Shown piece after piece: positions 22,768-28,608 of a DNA stretch of 28,608 nucleotides. Both the position numbers and the translations under genes were made by a program. How positions within the stretch are numbered: position 1 is the first letter of the stretch; the number at the start of each line of letters is the position of its first letter. Under the pieces are notes generated by a model. That model was not told the origin of the DNA. It ran no database searches and saw nothing but the letters and a program-made list of their open reading frames with translations. This stretch comes from CAMDWQ01 sp964497635 (lineage in GTDB: Bacteria; Omnitrophota; Gorgyraeia; 2-02-FULL-51-18), in contig CAZCDB010000014.1 of NCBI GenBank assembly GCA_964497635.1, positions 1 to 28,608 on the forward strand. Direction: 5' to 3'.

Positions 22768-23853
22768 CTAATGAATTTCAAGAACGGAATCCATACCACC
22801 GTAAGGATTGGGCTCAATATGGTCGTTGGATGGATCCGTCAACCAGCGCCCATCCACGATAAACTTGTAGCGATGTTTGCCGGGCCCCAGAAAAATTCTT
22901 TTTTGCCAAACCCCGGCTTCTTTTTGCCAAAGCCTTGATTGCTCAGAAGCCACCCATTGGTTGAAGTCGCCCACAAGATAGATTTCTTTAGCCGTCTCAA
23001 TCTTCAGTGAAAAATCATGGAGGAAATTGGCGCCATGTTCAGCCAAAGTTTCAGGCAGAGGTAAAAACTCTTGCCCTCCGAGCACCCCAACCTTTGCCAA
23101 CACCTCTTGCGCCAAAACCAGATGATCCAGAGCCCCTTTTGAGCTGGGGTCTTGCTGGATGAGAGGCCTTCCCTTCATTTGCGATTCACGAACGGACACC
23201 GTTTGACGGATCGGCGATGAAAAAACGTGCTCACCAAAAGCCTCGCTGATCTCTTTCATCATGTGCTTGGAAAGATTGGTGCGCATGTCCACCATCGTGG
23301 GGAGCGCCAAAACTTTGGGAGTGTGCTGAAGCTTGACACGAATCAACTCAATCATGCTTAAAAGCTTGTCAACGCCCATCAAAGAGAAAGAGCTGAGCTC
23401 GACAGGCACAATCACTAAATCTGAAGCGCGCAAAGCATTGAACGTAAGAAAGCCAAGGCTTGGCGGGCAGTCAATAATCACAAACTCATAAGGAAACGAA
23501 AGACTGCAAAGAGCTTCATAGAGACGCGAAACGGACTCATCTTTGTTGGTGAGTTCTTGCTCAATGGTGCTCAAAAGAATATGGGAGGGCGCCAGATCCA
23601 GGTTGTCCGAGATGGGCAGAAGAACATCTTCAATAAACTTACGCTTTTTCTCACTCTGCTCCGTCAACACGTTGTACATGGAATTGATAGTTTTTTCTGA
23701 GCGAACCCCCAAACCGTAGGTTGCGTGCGCCTGAGGATCGAGATCAATTAGAAGCGTTCTTTTTCCTAAATGTGCGAGCGAGGCGGCTAGATTGATAGCC
23801 GTTGTTGTTTTTCCGCAGCCGCCCTTTTGATTGGAGACAGAGAGAATTCTCAT
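22768..23853 (-). CDS. ParA-family ATPase fused to AMPK-type CBM48 glycogen-binding domain
   Basis: A 361-aa protein in two parts. Residues 1 to about 255 are a ParA/Soj-type ATPase: deviant Walker A KGGCGKTTT (10-18, with the signature lysine K10), LIDLDPQAHAT, and Walker B IIDCPPSLG. Residues about 280-361 look like the carbohydrate-binding module of AMPK beta subunits: YLVGDFNQW, HRYKFIVDGRWLTDP and GGMDSVLEIH. The two tryptophans and the lysine that contact glycogen in that module appear kept; the later Asn seems to be Asp. No parB or parS-like gene lies nearby, so chromosome partition is not suggested. The fusion implies an ATP-driven system moving or tethering an alpha-glucan. The linker is about 25 residues. 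Confidence 0.88.
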   Translation of the reverse strand: MRILSVSNQKGGCGKTTTAINLAASLAHLGKRTLLIDLDPQAHATYGLGVRSEKTINSMYNVLTEQSEKKRKFIEDVLLPISDNLDLAPSHILLSTIEQELTNKDESVSRLYEALCSLSFPYEFVIIDCPPSLGFLTFNALRASDLVIVPVELSSFSLMGVDKLLSMIELIRVKLQHTPKVLALPTMVDMRTNLSKHMMKEISEAFGEHVFSSPIRQTVSVRESQMKGRPLIQQDPSSKGALDHLVLAQEVLAKVGVLGGQEFLPLPETLAEHGANFLHDFSLKIETAKEIYLVGDFNQWVASEQSRLWQKEAGVWQKRIFLGPGKHRYKFIVDGRWLTDPSNDHIEPNPYGGMDSVLEIH

Positions 23854-23862
23854 TGTTGTACC

Positions 23863-24702
23863 TTATTCAGAAAACCACTGCAAATCACGGATAAGAATCG
23901 TATCACCAGTGCGATTGGAGGTGTCTTTGGATCCAAACTCAAAGCGGAAAGAAGAAACACGCTTGGCGTCAAACTCTTTGGAGAGATTGGTTAGCACGAT
24001 TTCTGTTTTTTGCCACGCCGTTGTCATCCCATGAGGATAGGGATAGATTTTGCCTCGAGCAAACGCCTGGTTATTACCTTCATCTTTCAAGGCAATCGCC
24101 AACTCTTCCCCACCTTTAGCGCCCTTGGCATAAAAAACAATGCGTCCGTGACTCATATTGATCGGACGGGCAAAATGAACTACGGCTCGAGCAAAAGGAG
24201 CTACTGAGCTATTGACCAGGGTTAAAAGGTTGGGATCACGGGAACTCTTGAGATAGGCGGCCCCCTCAAAAACAAATTCCTGAAGAGAGATAGTGTTCCC
24301 CCCATCCTTGGGTGCGGCTTGAGATCTCTCCTGATCCTGTGTCGTACTATTTGTAAAATCGGCGGAAGCAGCAGGGCTGACAATGTAGGCGCTTTTATCG
24401 TCTACCACCTTAACATCAATAAAAACTCGCTTGGTTGAGAAAAGACTGAAAGCGGTGATAAGAAAAGCAAGTGAGGTGATAATCCACGGGATAACAGAAG
24501 CAATTCTTGGCCGCTCAATCACCTTGATAATGACTGGAGGCTCTTGAGTCTTTGGTTTTCCCGTGGCAGAAAAATAAATTTCTGCCAACTGCTCTTGAGT
24601 CATCTCACGGGTTGTCTTCTCATAGCGGATCTCGCGGTCAGAAGATGTCGTTGTAGCGGGTGTTGCGGAGGAACTTTTGAGGGCTTCGATAATCTTACTC
24701 AT
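23863..24702 (-). CDS. Single-pass membrane protein with extracytoplasmic beta-rich domain
   Basis: A 279-aa protein I do not recognise. A cytoplasmic N-terminus of about 68 residues begins MSKIIEALKSS, reminiscent of the short N-terminal helix of GspB-like proteins, and holds a second helix (TQEQLAEIYFSATG). One transmembrane helix spans about 69-90. The outer part (about 135-279) is a beta-rich domain with jelly-roll character (FEGAAYLKSS, GRIVFYAKGAKGG, SSFRFEFGS, ILIRDLQWF), as in carbohydrate-binding modules such as CBM11. It ends 9 nt before the ParA fusion gene, so it may be that ATPase's membrane partner; this is inference. Its start overlaps the PC4-like gene by 8 nt. Confidence 0.7.
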   Translation of the reverse strand: MSKIIEALKSSSATPATTTSSDREIRYEKTTREMTQEQLAEIYFSATGKPKTQEPPVIIKVIERPRIASVIPWIITSLAFLITAFSLFSTKRVFIDVKVVDDKSAYIVSPAASADFTNSTTQDQERSQAAPKDGGNTISLQEFVFEGAAYLKSSRDPNLLTLVNSSVAPFARAVVHFARPINMSHGRIVFYAKGAKGGEELAIALKDEGNNQAFARGKIYPYPHGMTTAWQKTEIVLTNLSKEFDAKRVSSFRFEFGSKDTSNRTGDTILIRDLQWFSE

Positions 24703-24934
24703 TGAGTAGGTTGTTTTCTCGAAGGACTTTTTCAGCGTCTAAAAACGCTTTTTTGAGTTCTAAAAAATGGGACACATTAATAGAAATTCCCTTTCCAGTA
24801 GGAACTTTCTCTTCCCCATCTTTTGTCGCGGCATAAACACGAATATCTAAAAGATCATAACCCTTAAACTCTTTGACAGACACACGGACTTCTTCGAACT
24901 TATTTTTAGGAAAACTGGCCACCAGTTGATCCAT
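24695..24934 (-). CDS. PC4/p15-like single-strand DNA-binding protein
   Basis: A 79-aa protein resembling the bacterial PC4 (transcriptional coactivator p15, YdbC-like) fold, which binds single-stranded DNA as a dimer. The pattern KNKFEEVRVSVKEFKGYDLL, then DIRVYAATKDGEEKVPTGKG and ISINVSHFLELKKAF matches four strands plus a C-terminal helix. AAGGAG lies six bases before the ATG. It is the first gene of the long minus-strand cluster and has its own strong promoter with a leader of about 80 nt. A regulatory or repair role is possible. Confidence 0.75.
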   Translation of the reverse strand: MDQLVASFPKNKFEEVRVSVKEFKGYDLLDIRVYAATKDGEEKVPTGKGISINVSHFLELKKAFLDAEKVLRENNLLNE

Positions 24935-24999
24935 GTTTCTCCTTAGCGTCTACCACATTCCATAGTGTTTAAGCGTCTCCAACTGTCCATCCGGTAGGG

Positions 25000-25009
25000 A
25001 TTGATCAAT
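25000..25009. promoter_or_regulatory. Palindrome just downstream of the PC4-gene promoter, possible operator
   Basis: ATTGATCAAT is a perfect 10-bp palindrome placed at about +3 to +12 of the predicted transcript from the promoter at 25017-25046. A repressor there would block initiation. Short palindromes occur by chance, so this is a weak call. Confidence 0.3.
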
Positions 25010-25016
25010 TTTTTTC

Positions 25017-25046
25017 ATTATAGCAATGATAGGATTCTATTTGCAA
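25017..25046 (-). promoter_or_regulatory. Promoter of the 24934-12081 gene cluster
   Basis: On the minus strand TTGCAA (25046-25041), an 18-bp spacer and TATAAT (25022-25017) preceded by TGC (an extended -10) make a strong promoter. Transcription would begin near 25011, leaving a leader of about 75-80 nt before the PC4-like ATG. Confidence 0.65.
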
Positions 25047-25085
25047 TAAAAAGAATTTTAAAAAGTTGGTTTTCTAAATGAGGAT

Positions 25086-26225
25086 TTAGGGAAGTTTGGG
25101 GTTGTCTTGGCTGATTTCAAGGATGGGCTCGTTAAGCTCCGCTGAAAGCAGCTTCCCCTGCCGAAGAGCCTCGATTCTTTGAAGGGGTTTCTCCAGACCT
25201 TTTTTACGTGTGGTGGTCAGCGCTTCATATTCACTCTGAGCCTCCAAAATCTTCTTCCCCATAGAATCAAGCTTCAACACAAATTTATCCCATTGGTCCT
25301 TAAAACTTCCCAAAAGCTCCAAAATCTCATTGGAGGTGCGCTCAAGACTAAAATTTTCCACAGCCTGACGAATCACCGCCAAGATCGCAAACAAAGTAAT
25401 GGGGGAACAAAAAATAACTTTGCTTCGAAGGCTTGCATCTAAAATCTCAGGCTCTTTCTCATGGATAAAATTAAAAATCTGCTCGTTGGGAACAAAGAGG
25501 ATGACATAATCCACTGTGTTTTGCTCGGGGTTGATATAGTCCCGCGAAGTAATTTCTTTAATCTTGGCTTTAACATCCTTAAAAAAAGCGGCCTTGTGGC
25601 GATCGCGCTCAGCTTCTGTGGTCGCCTCAAGAGAGCGCAGGTAGTTATCGTAGGGAAATTTTACGTCCATGTTCAGCTTAAAATCCTTAGGCAAAAGAAA
25701 GGTGATATCTGGACGAGAGCCAATCCCCTCGATTGTTTTCTCTTTGAGGTAATTGATATTTTCTTTAAATCCTGCCAATTGCAAAACATCTTCTGCCATG
25801 CGCTGACCCCACTGCCCACGAGCTCTGGAGTTGGCAAGCGCTTCGCTCAGCGTTCCGGTCACTTTTTGAAGCGTGGCCATTTGGGCATTATTATTTTTTA
25901 GCTGATTGGAGAGTTCGCCAAACTTATTTTCCCGATCTTTTTCTAAAACCTGCATCTGGGAAGAAACCTTATCCAGCAAATCACGAAGGTTTCCTAGCTC
26001 CTGATCGATCAAAACTTTTTTATGCTCAAGCTCTTGTCCTGAGAGAGCTCGGTCAGATTGAATTTTAGAGTTTACATTTTCTTGGGAGATAGCGCTAAAT
26101 TGGGCGGCCATTTCGGTGGCGATGCTGCGCGCAGATTGTTTTTGAGAATGGCTCATCCAATAGGCTGCCAAAAATCCAAGAAGTAGCCCCAAGAGGAAGG
26201 CGGCGAATAAAAAAAGAGTCGTCAT
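25086..26225 (-). CDS. rmuC: DNA recombination protein RmuC family
   Basis: A 379-aa membrane-anchored protein of the RmuC family, which limits recombination at inverted repeats and may be a nuclease. One N-terminal helix (about 3-23), then a coiled coil (about 40-130), then the RmuC domain. Family signatures are RARGQWGQRMAEDVLQLAG, RPDITFLLP, DVKFPYDNY and VDYVILFVPNEQIF. It starts 12 nt after the DUF1844 gene, so it is third in the rpsU operon. A 151-bp gap with the next promoter follows; I see no clear terminator there. Confidence 0.9.
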   Translation of the reverse strand: MTTLFLFAAFLLGLLLGFLAAYWMSHSQKQSARSIATEMAAQFSAISQENVNSKIQSDRALSGQELEHKKVLIDQELGNLRDLLDKVSSQMQVLEKDRENKFGELSNQLKNNNAQMATLQKVTGTLSEALANSRARGQWGQRMAEDVLQLAGFKENINYLKEKTIEGIGSRPDITFLLPKDFKLNMDVKFPYDNYLRSLEATTEAERDRHKAAFFKDVKAKIKEITSRDYINPEQNTVDYVILFVPNEQIFNFIHEKEPEILDASLRSKVIFCSPITLFAILAVIRQAVENFSLERTSNEILELLGSFKDQWDKFVLKLDSMGKKILEAQSEYEALTTTRKKGLEKPLQRIEALRQGKLLSAELNEPILEISQDNPKLP

Positions 26226-26237
26226 GAGGTCTGAGAT

Positions 26238-26609
26238 TTATTGCGGAGGACGAGTTTTCTGGACAAAACGAAGTCGTAATTCGCGAAGCACTTCACGGAA
26301 AGCCCCCTCCTCCTCAGGCGAAATGTTGCCCTTGGTTTTACGGGCTAACATCTCAATGACATCGATGAGGCGCTTGGCTTGCTCCAAATCCGGGGGTGCG
26401 GCAATACCATTCTCATCAGGGATTTCCCCGAGAGCGGCAAAAGCCTGCATCCCGAGCCCTGAAATAAAATAAAGGAAATTGGGGTCTGAGGGGATCGCCT
26501 CTTTTGCAGGCGGTGGGGGCATGGAAGCCCCCGCCGTTGTCGCTTTTTCTTTTTCGACGGTATTTTTCCAAGACTCATCCACCTTTTTCTTTACAAACTC
26601 ATCGGGCAT
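26238..26609 (-). CDS. DUF1844 family protein
   Basis: A 123-aa protein of the DUF1844 family, whose function is not known. The conserved core is FLYFISGLGMQAFAALGEIP, then DLEQAKRLIDVIEML and KGNISPEEE. The N-terminal 40 residues are charged and Pro/Ala-rich and probably unstructured. AAGGTG lies six bases before the ATG, and the rpsU gene ends 18 nt upstream, so the two are co-transcribed. Confidence 0.82.
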   Translation of the reverse strand: MPDEFVKKKVDESWKNTVEKEKATTAGASMPPPPAKEAIPSDPNFLYFISGLGMQAFAALGEIPDENGIAAPPDLEQAKRLIDVIEMLARKTKGNISPEEEGAFREVLRELRLRFVQKTRPPQ

Positions 26610-26627
26610 GAGGCACCTTGGAATGTT

Positions 26628-26804
26628 TTAGAAACGCTTGCGGCTTTTAGAGGCACGCGCTTTGCGGCGCTTGATCTCGCTGGGTTTCTCGTAGTGTTTG
26701 CGTGCTTTAAGAACCTTAAGAATGCCTTCGCGCTCAATCTTTTTCTTGAAACGTCTCAGCGCTTTCTCAAGTGGCTCATTAGGTCCTACTTCAACTTTAG
26801 ACAA
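26628..26804 (-). CDS. rpsU: Ribosomal protein bS21
   Basis: A 58-aa small-subunit ribosomal protein, very basic. The pattern VEVGPNEPLEKALRRFKKKI, then REGILKVLKARKHYEKP and the basic ending KRRKARASKSRKRF is that of bS21. The start codon is TTG at 26804, giving the usual N-terminus MSKV; an AGGAAGGGGGG purine run ends eight bases upstream. It has a consensus promoter and leads into the DUF1844 and rmuC genes. Confidence 0.93.
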   Translation of the reverse strand: MSKVEVGPNEPLEKALRRFKKKIEREGILKVLKARKHYEKPSEIKRRKARASKSRKRF

Positions 26805-26852
26805 TGCAACAACCCCCCTTCCTTTTGGATTTCTTTGTAAACAGTATTCGGG

Positions 26853-26881
26853 ATTATAGTCCTATTCTTTGGAGCTGTCAA
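26853..26881 (-). promoter_or_regulatory. Perfect consensus promoter of rpsU
   Basis: On the minus strand TTGACA (26881-26876), a 17-bp spacer and TATAAT (26858-26853) match the sigma70 consensus at every position. The -35 box lies inside the last codons of tilS, and the -10 just after its stop. The leader to the TTG at 26804 is about 42 nt. Confidence 0.8.
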
Positions 26882-27878
26882 AGATTCTCAAAGTATCCGA
26901 CTGTCGACAGGCTTGTAAGTGATAGGGTAATTGTGCGACCGCGCCGGAAGAGGCCTTTACCTGGAGAAGTTTTCGAAGCGCGCTGACATGGACAAAGCTT
27001 AGCTGCTGGCGGTGAGCGCTTAAAAGAGAGATGGCAGCCAAGAGCGTTTGTGATTGGACCGCGGGACTGAGACTTTGAAGCTCTCGGACCCCTAGAGTCA
27101 CTTGCCGGCGACCTTGGCCTTTAATCGCTTTCTTAAGAGCCTTCTTGGCCAGATGATCCAGTAAGCATGAAGACTCTAAGCAAAGCTGCCCCGCATCCAA
27201 CAGCGCTTGCTTTACTTGCGGATTGAGATTTTTTTCCATCCAAGGAAGCAGTTTGTTTCGGATGCGATTTCGAGTAAAAAAATCTTTCTGATTGCTGGGG
27301 TCTAGGCAGTAAGGCTGTTTTATTTTTTTTAAAAAAGATAGGATCTCTTTTTTAGAAGAGTTTAAAAGGGGGCGGATGACAAGGCAGGATTTTTCCTGGC
27401 GAAGCACAGGGATTCCACCCAATCCCCGAAGACCTGTCCCTCGGACCAAACGCATTAAAATGGTTTCTGCTTGATCATCCAGTGTGTGGGCGGTTGCGAT
27501 TTTTTTGGCTTTTACTTTTTTGGCGACTTCGCAAAAAAACTGATAACGAGCATTACGCCCCATCTCCTCCAAAGATTTAGCGTTTTCCTTGGCCAAAGCG
27601 CGCAGTTGGATCGCTTTGGAAAAAAAAGGAATATGTAGTCGGTTTGCCAGATTTTGGCAAAACATTTCTTGCTTTAGGGCTTTAGGGCCGGAAAAGCCGT
27701 GGTTTAAATGAACAGCAAAAAGCTGGAGCTTTAATTTTTTTTGAAGCTTCATCAAAAGAATCAGAAGAGCTGTAGAGTCCGGACCACCGGAAACGCCCAC
27801 GACGACACGGTCCCCTTTTTGAAGAAGACTGTGGGTTTGGTTTAGGTTTTGGATCTGAGAAAGAAGATTAGAGGTCAA
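26862..27878 (-). CDS. tilS: tRNA(Ile)-lysidine synthase
   Basis: A 338-aa N-type ATP pyrophosphatase that changes C34 of the CAU-anticodon tRNA(Ile) to lysidine, allowing AUA reading. The PP-loop is SGGPDS (30-35), followed by AVHLNHGFSG, the family segment ATAHTLDDQAETILMRLVRG, and RNRIRNKLLPWME. It is at the short end of the family, with a small C-terminal domain. The start is a TTG at 27878 with AGGA six bases upstream. The 5' side borders the palindromic repeat. An essential gene in most bacteria. Confidence 0.93.
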   Translation of the reverse strand: MTSNLLSQIQNLNQTHSLLQKGDRVVVGVSGGPDSTALLILLMKLQKKLKLQLFAVHLNHGFSGPKALKQEMFCQNLANRLHIPFFSKAIQLRALAKENAKSLEEMGRNARYQFFCEVAKKVKAKKIATAHTLDDQAETILMRLVRGTGLRGLGGIPVLRQEKSCLVIRPLLNSSKKEILSFLKKIKQPYCLDPSNQKDFFTRNRIRNKLLPWMEKNLNPQVKQALLDAGQLCLESSCLLDHLAKKALKKAIKGQGRRQVTLGVRELQSLSPAVQSQTLLAAISLLSAHRQQLSFVHVSALRKLLQVKASSGAVAQLPYHLQACRQSDTLRIFDSSKE

Positions 27879-27897
27879 CCGCGTCCTGAAAAAATCT

Positions 27898-28021
27898 CAG
27901 TCTGCTCAAAAAGTCCCAGATGCTAGGCGCGAGCCGATGACCCGACGAGGCGTAGCGGTAGCTACGTCGCAGGAGGAGTCGAGGCGAGCAACGACGCAGA
28001 TGGGGCTTTTTCAGCAGACTG
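27898..28021. repeat. 124-bp imperfect palindromic repeat
   Basis: The unit opens with CAGTCTGCTCAAAAAGTCCCA (outer end at 27898) and closes with the near-exact reverse complement of that sequence at 28000-28021, ending AGCAGACTG. A central CGTAGC-GGTA-GCTACG hairpin (27951-27966) sits at the middle, and the intervening arms are GC-rich and imperfectly matched. It fills almost all the space between tilS and the gene at 28027. It has no coding capacity that makes sense. It resembles dispersed REP-like or non-autonomous palindromic elements. Only one copy is in this window. Confidence 0.75.
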
Positions 28022-28026
28022 TTAAC

Positions 28027-28482
28027 TTAATAAACGAAAATATACGTAGCTTTGTTGGACGCGGGGTCATACTCCACATCCACTTCAGTGCCAGCAGTAA
28101 GGGATTTAAGCTCTCTATCCTTTTCTCCGTCAGTGATATCGGTGGCTCCATCCGTTTGGACGGTGATGGATTTATCACCAGGAGTATTTTCTGTTTCACC
28201 GTAAAGCTTGATCGTTACGGTTTTCGAGGCTTCGTCAAAAGAGCTAACTTCCCCTGAGATAAACTCAAGATTTTCTGCAGCCGCATCCACCGGGACAGCT
28301 TCTGTGGAAACCGCGGGAGCTTCTGCGGGAGCTGTTGTAGGGGCCGTGGCTTCCGTCGGGGCAGCCGCCGCTTCAGTGATTGCCGCAGGAGCGCTCTCTG
28401 TAACAGGAGCGGCACTTGTTTCAGCATAAGCCAGACTTGCAAAACCCAAGTACACCACCAAACCCAACAAGTAATTTTTCAT
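28027..28482 (-). CDS. Secreted Ala/Pro/Thr-rich protein with small C-terminal domain
   Basis: A 151-aa exported protein. A signal peptide (MKNYLLGLVVYLGFASLAYA) is followed by a low-complexity Ala/Pro/Thr/Glu linker (about 21-70) and a beta-rich domain of about 80 residues (SGEVSSFDEASKTVTIKLYG to the end). The last part looks like a small beta-barrel (LTAGTEVDVEYDPASNKATY). I do not recognise it. GGAG lies five bases before the ATG. It has its own consensus promoter, and the palindromic repeat begins six bases past its stop codon. Confidence 0.75.
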   Translation of the reverse strand: MKNYLLGLVVYLGFASLAYAETSAAPVTESAPAAITEAAAAPTEATAPTTAPAEAPAVSTEAVPVDAAAENLEFISGEVSSFDEASKTVTIKLYGETENTPGDKSITVQTDGATDITDGEKDRELKSLTAGTEVDVEYDPASNKATYIFVY

Positions 28483-28563
28483 TTAGACTCCACGCTCCTA
28501 GTTAAGCTCTGCCTATTCTTGCTTGATATCCCACAACCCACAAAAATGTTTTAAAGCACCCAG

Positions 28564-28592
28564 ATTATACCTAAGCTAACTTTCAAAGTCAA
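28564..28592 (-). promoter_or_regulatory. Promoter of the Ala/Pro-rich secreted protein gene
   Basis: On the minus strand TTGACT (28592-28587), a 17-bp spacer and TATAAT (28569-28564) form a near-consensus promoter. The start point is expected near 28557, giving a leader of about 75 nt before the ATG at 28482. Confidence 0.7.
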
Positions 28593-28608
28593 AACATGGC
28601 GGCGACTG

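Noticed and set aside
22768..23853. Chromosome partition locus (parAB)
   Set aside because: No ParB, parS-like palindromes, gidAB or dnaA genes are near, and the ATPase carries a CBM48 domain.
25461..25901. A 146-codon plus-strand frame opposite rmuC
   Set aside because: It is the antisense of a well-supported gene and its translation shows no family motif.
27937..28257. A plus-strand frame across the palindromic repeat
   Set aside because: It begins inside the repeat and continues antisense to the secreted-protein gene, so it is a chance frame.
28208..28429. Ala/Val/Gly-rich plus-strand frame
   Set aside because: It is the reverse reading of the Ala/Pro-rich linker in the gene at 28027..28482, where low complexity keeps all frames open.
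1..28608. tRNA, rRNA, riboswitch, phage or insertion-sequence genes
   Set aside because: I found no cloverleaf, rRNA segment, conserved riboswitch core, transposase or integrase; the longest non-coding stretches are about 100-180 bp and are covered above.

Overview
This window carries 37 protein-coding genes and almost no non-coding sequence. No rRNA, tRNA, CRISPR array, insertion sequence or phage gene is visible. All but three genes (3983..4717, 4714..5484 and 6833..7792) lie on the minus strand. The protein set (Tat-type Rieske protein, signal peptides, SCO, heme A synthase, glutathione synthesis, PC4-like protein, DUF1844, PilZ, TIGR04073-like proteins) points to an uncultured Gram-negative bacterium with an aerobic-type, probably menaquinone- or quinone-based, respiratory chain. 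Lineages such as the former Deltaproteobacteria or the Omnitrophota/PVC side would fit, but the window alone does not settle the phylum.

Layout by region. (1) 1-3954: PilZ protein, cold-shock protein, then a tight minus-strand operon read from 3954 down to 829 (HAD hydrolase, inositol monophosphatase, hotdog thioesterase, a 59-aa tautomerase, a double-ACT protein, a degenerate secreted nuclease-like protein). (2) 3983-5484: an ABC-2 exporter pair on the plus strand. (3) 5487-7792: plant-type glutamate-cysteine ligase and E. coli-type glutathione synthetase, diverging from a 44-bp promoter. (4) 7749-11972: the supply side of respiration (cupredoxin-like protein, CtaA, CtaB, SCO, two uncharacterised membrane proteins, 2[4Fe-4S] ferredoxin). 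(5) 12081-18236: a split b6f-like bc complex (HEAT protein, Rieske, cytochrome b N-part, cytochrome b C-part) ending in a 938-residue octaheme cytochrome c with a long coiled coil. (6) 18233-24934: MFS exporter, UvrD/PcrA helicase, two TIGR04073-like paralogues, a bifunctional-nuclease-family protein, a ParA ATPase fused to an AMPK-type glycogen-binding domain, a one-pass membrane protein and a PC4-like protein. (7) 25086-28482: RmuC, DUF1844 protein, ribosomal protein S21, TilS, a 124-bp imperfect palindromic repeat, and an Ala/Pro-rich secreted protein.

Working together: quinol is predicted to be oxidised by the Rieske/cytochrome b complex, with electrons passed to the octaheme cytochrome and on to a heme-A oxidase encoded elsewhere, for which CtaA, CtaB and SCO supply heme A and copper. 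From 24934 to 12081, thirteen genes follow one another with no gap above 15 nt, so the bc genes may be co-transcribed with the ParA/PC4 group.

The best candidate for an undescribed system is the ParA-CBM48 fusion (22768..23853) with its membrane-anchored neighbour (23863..24702). It suggests positioning or partitioning of a carbohydrate granule. Promoter reading also suggests that several genes here are transcribed as leaderless mRNAs.
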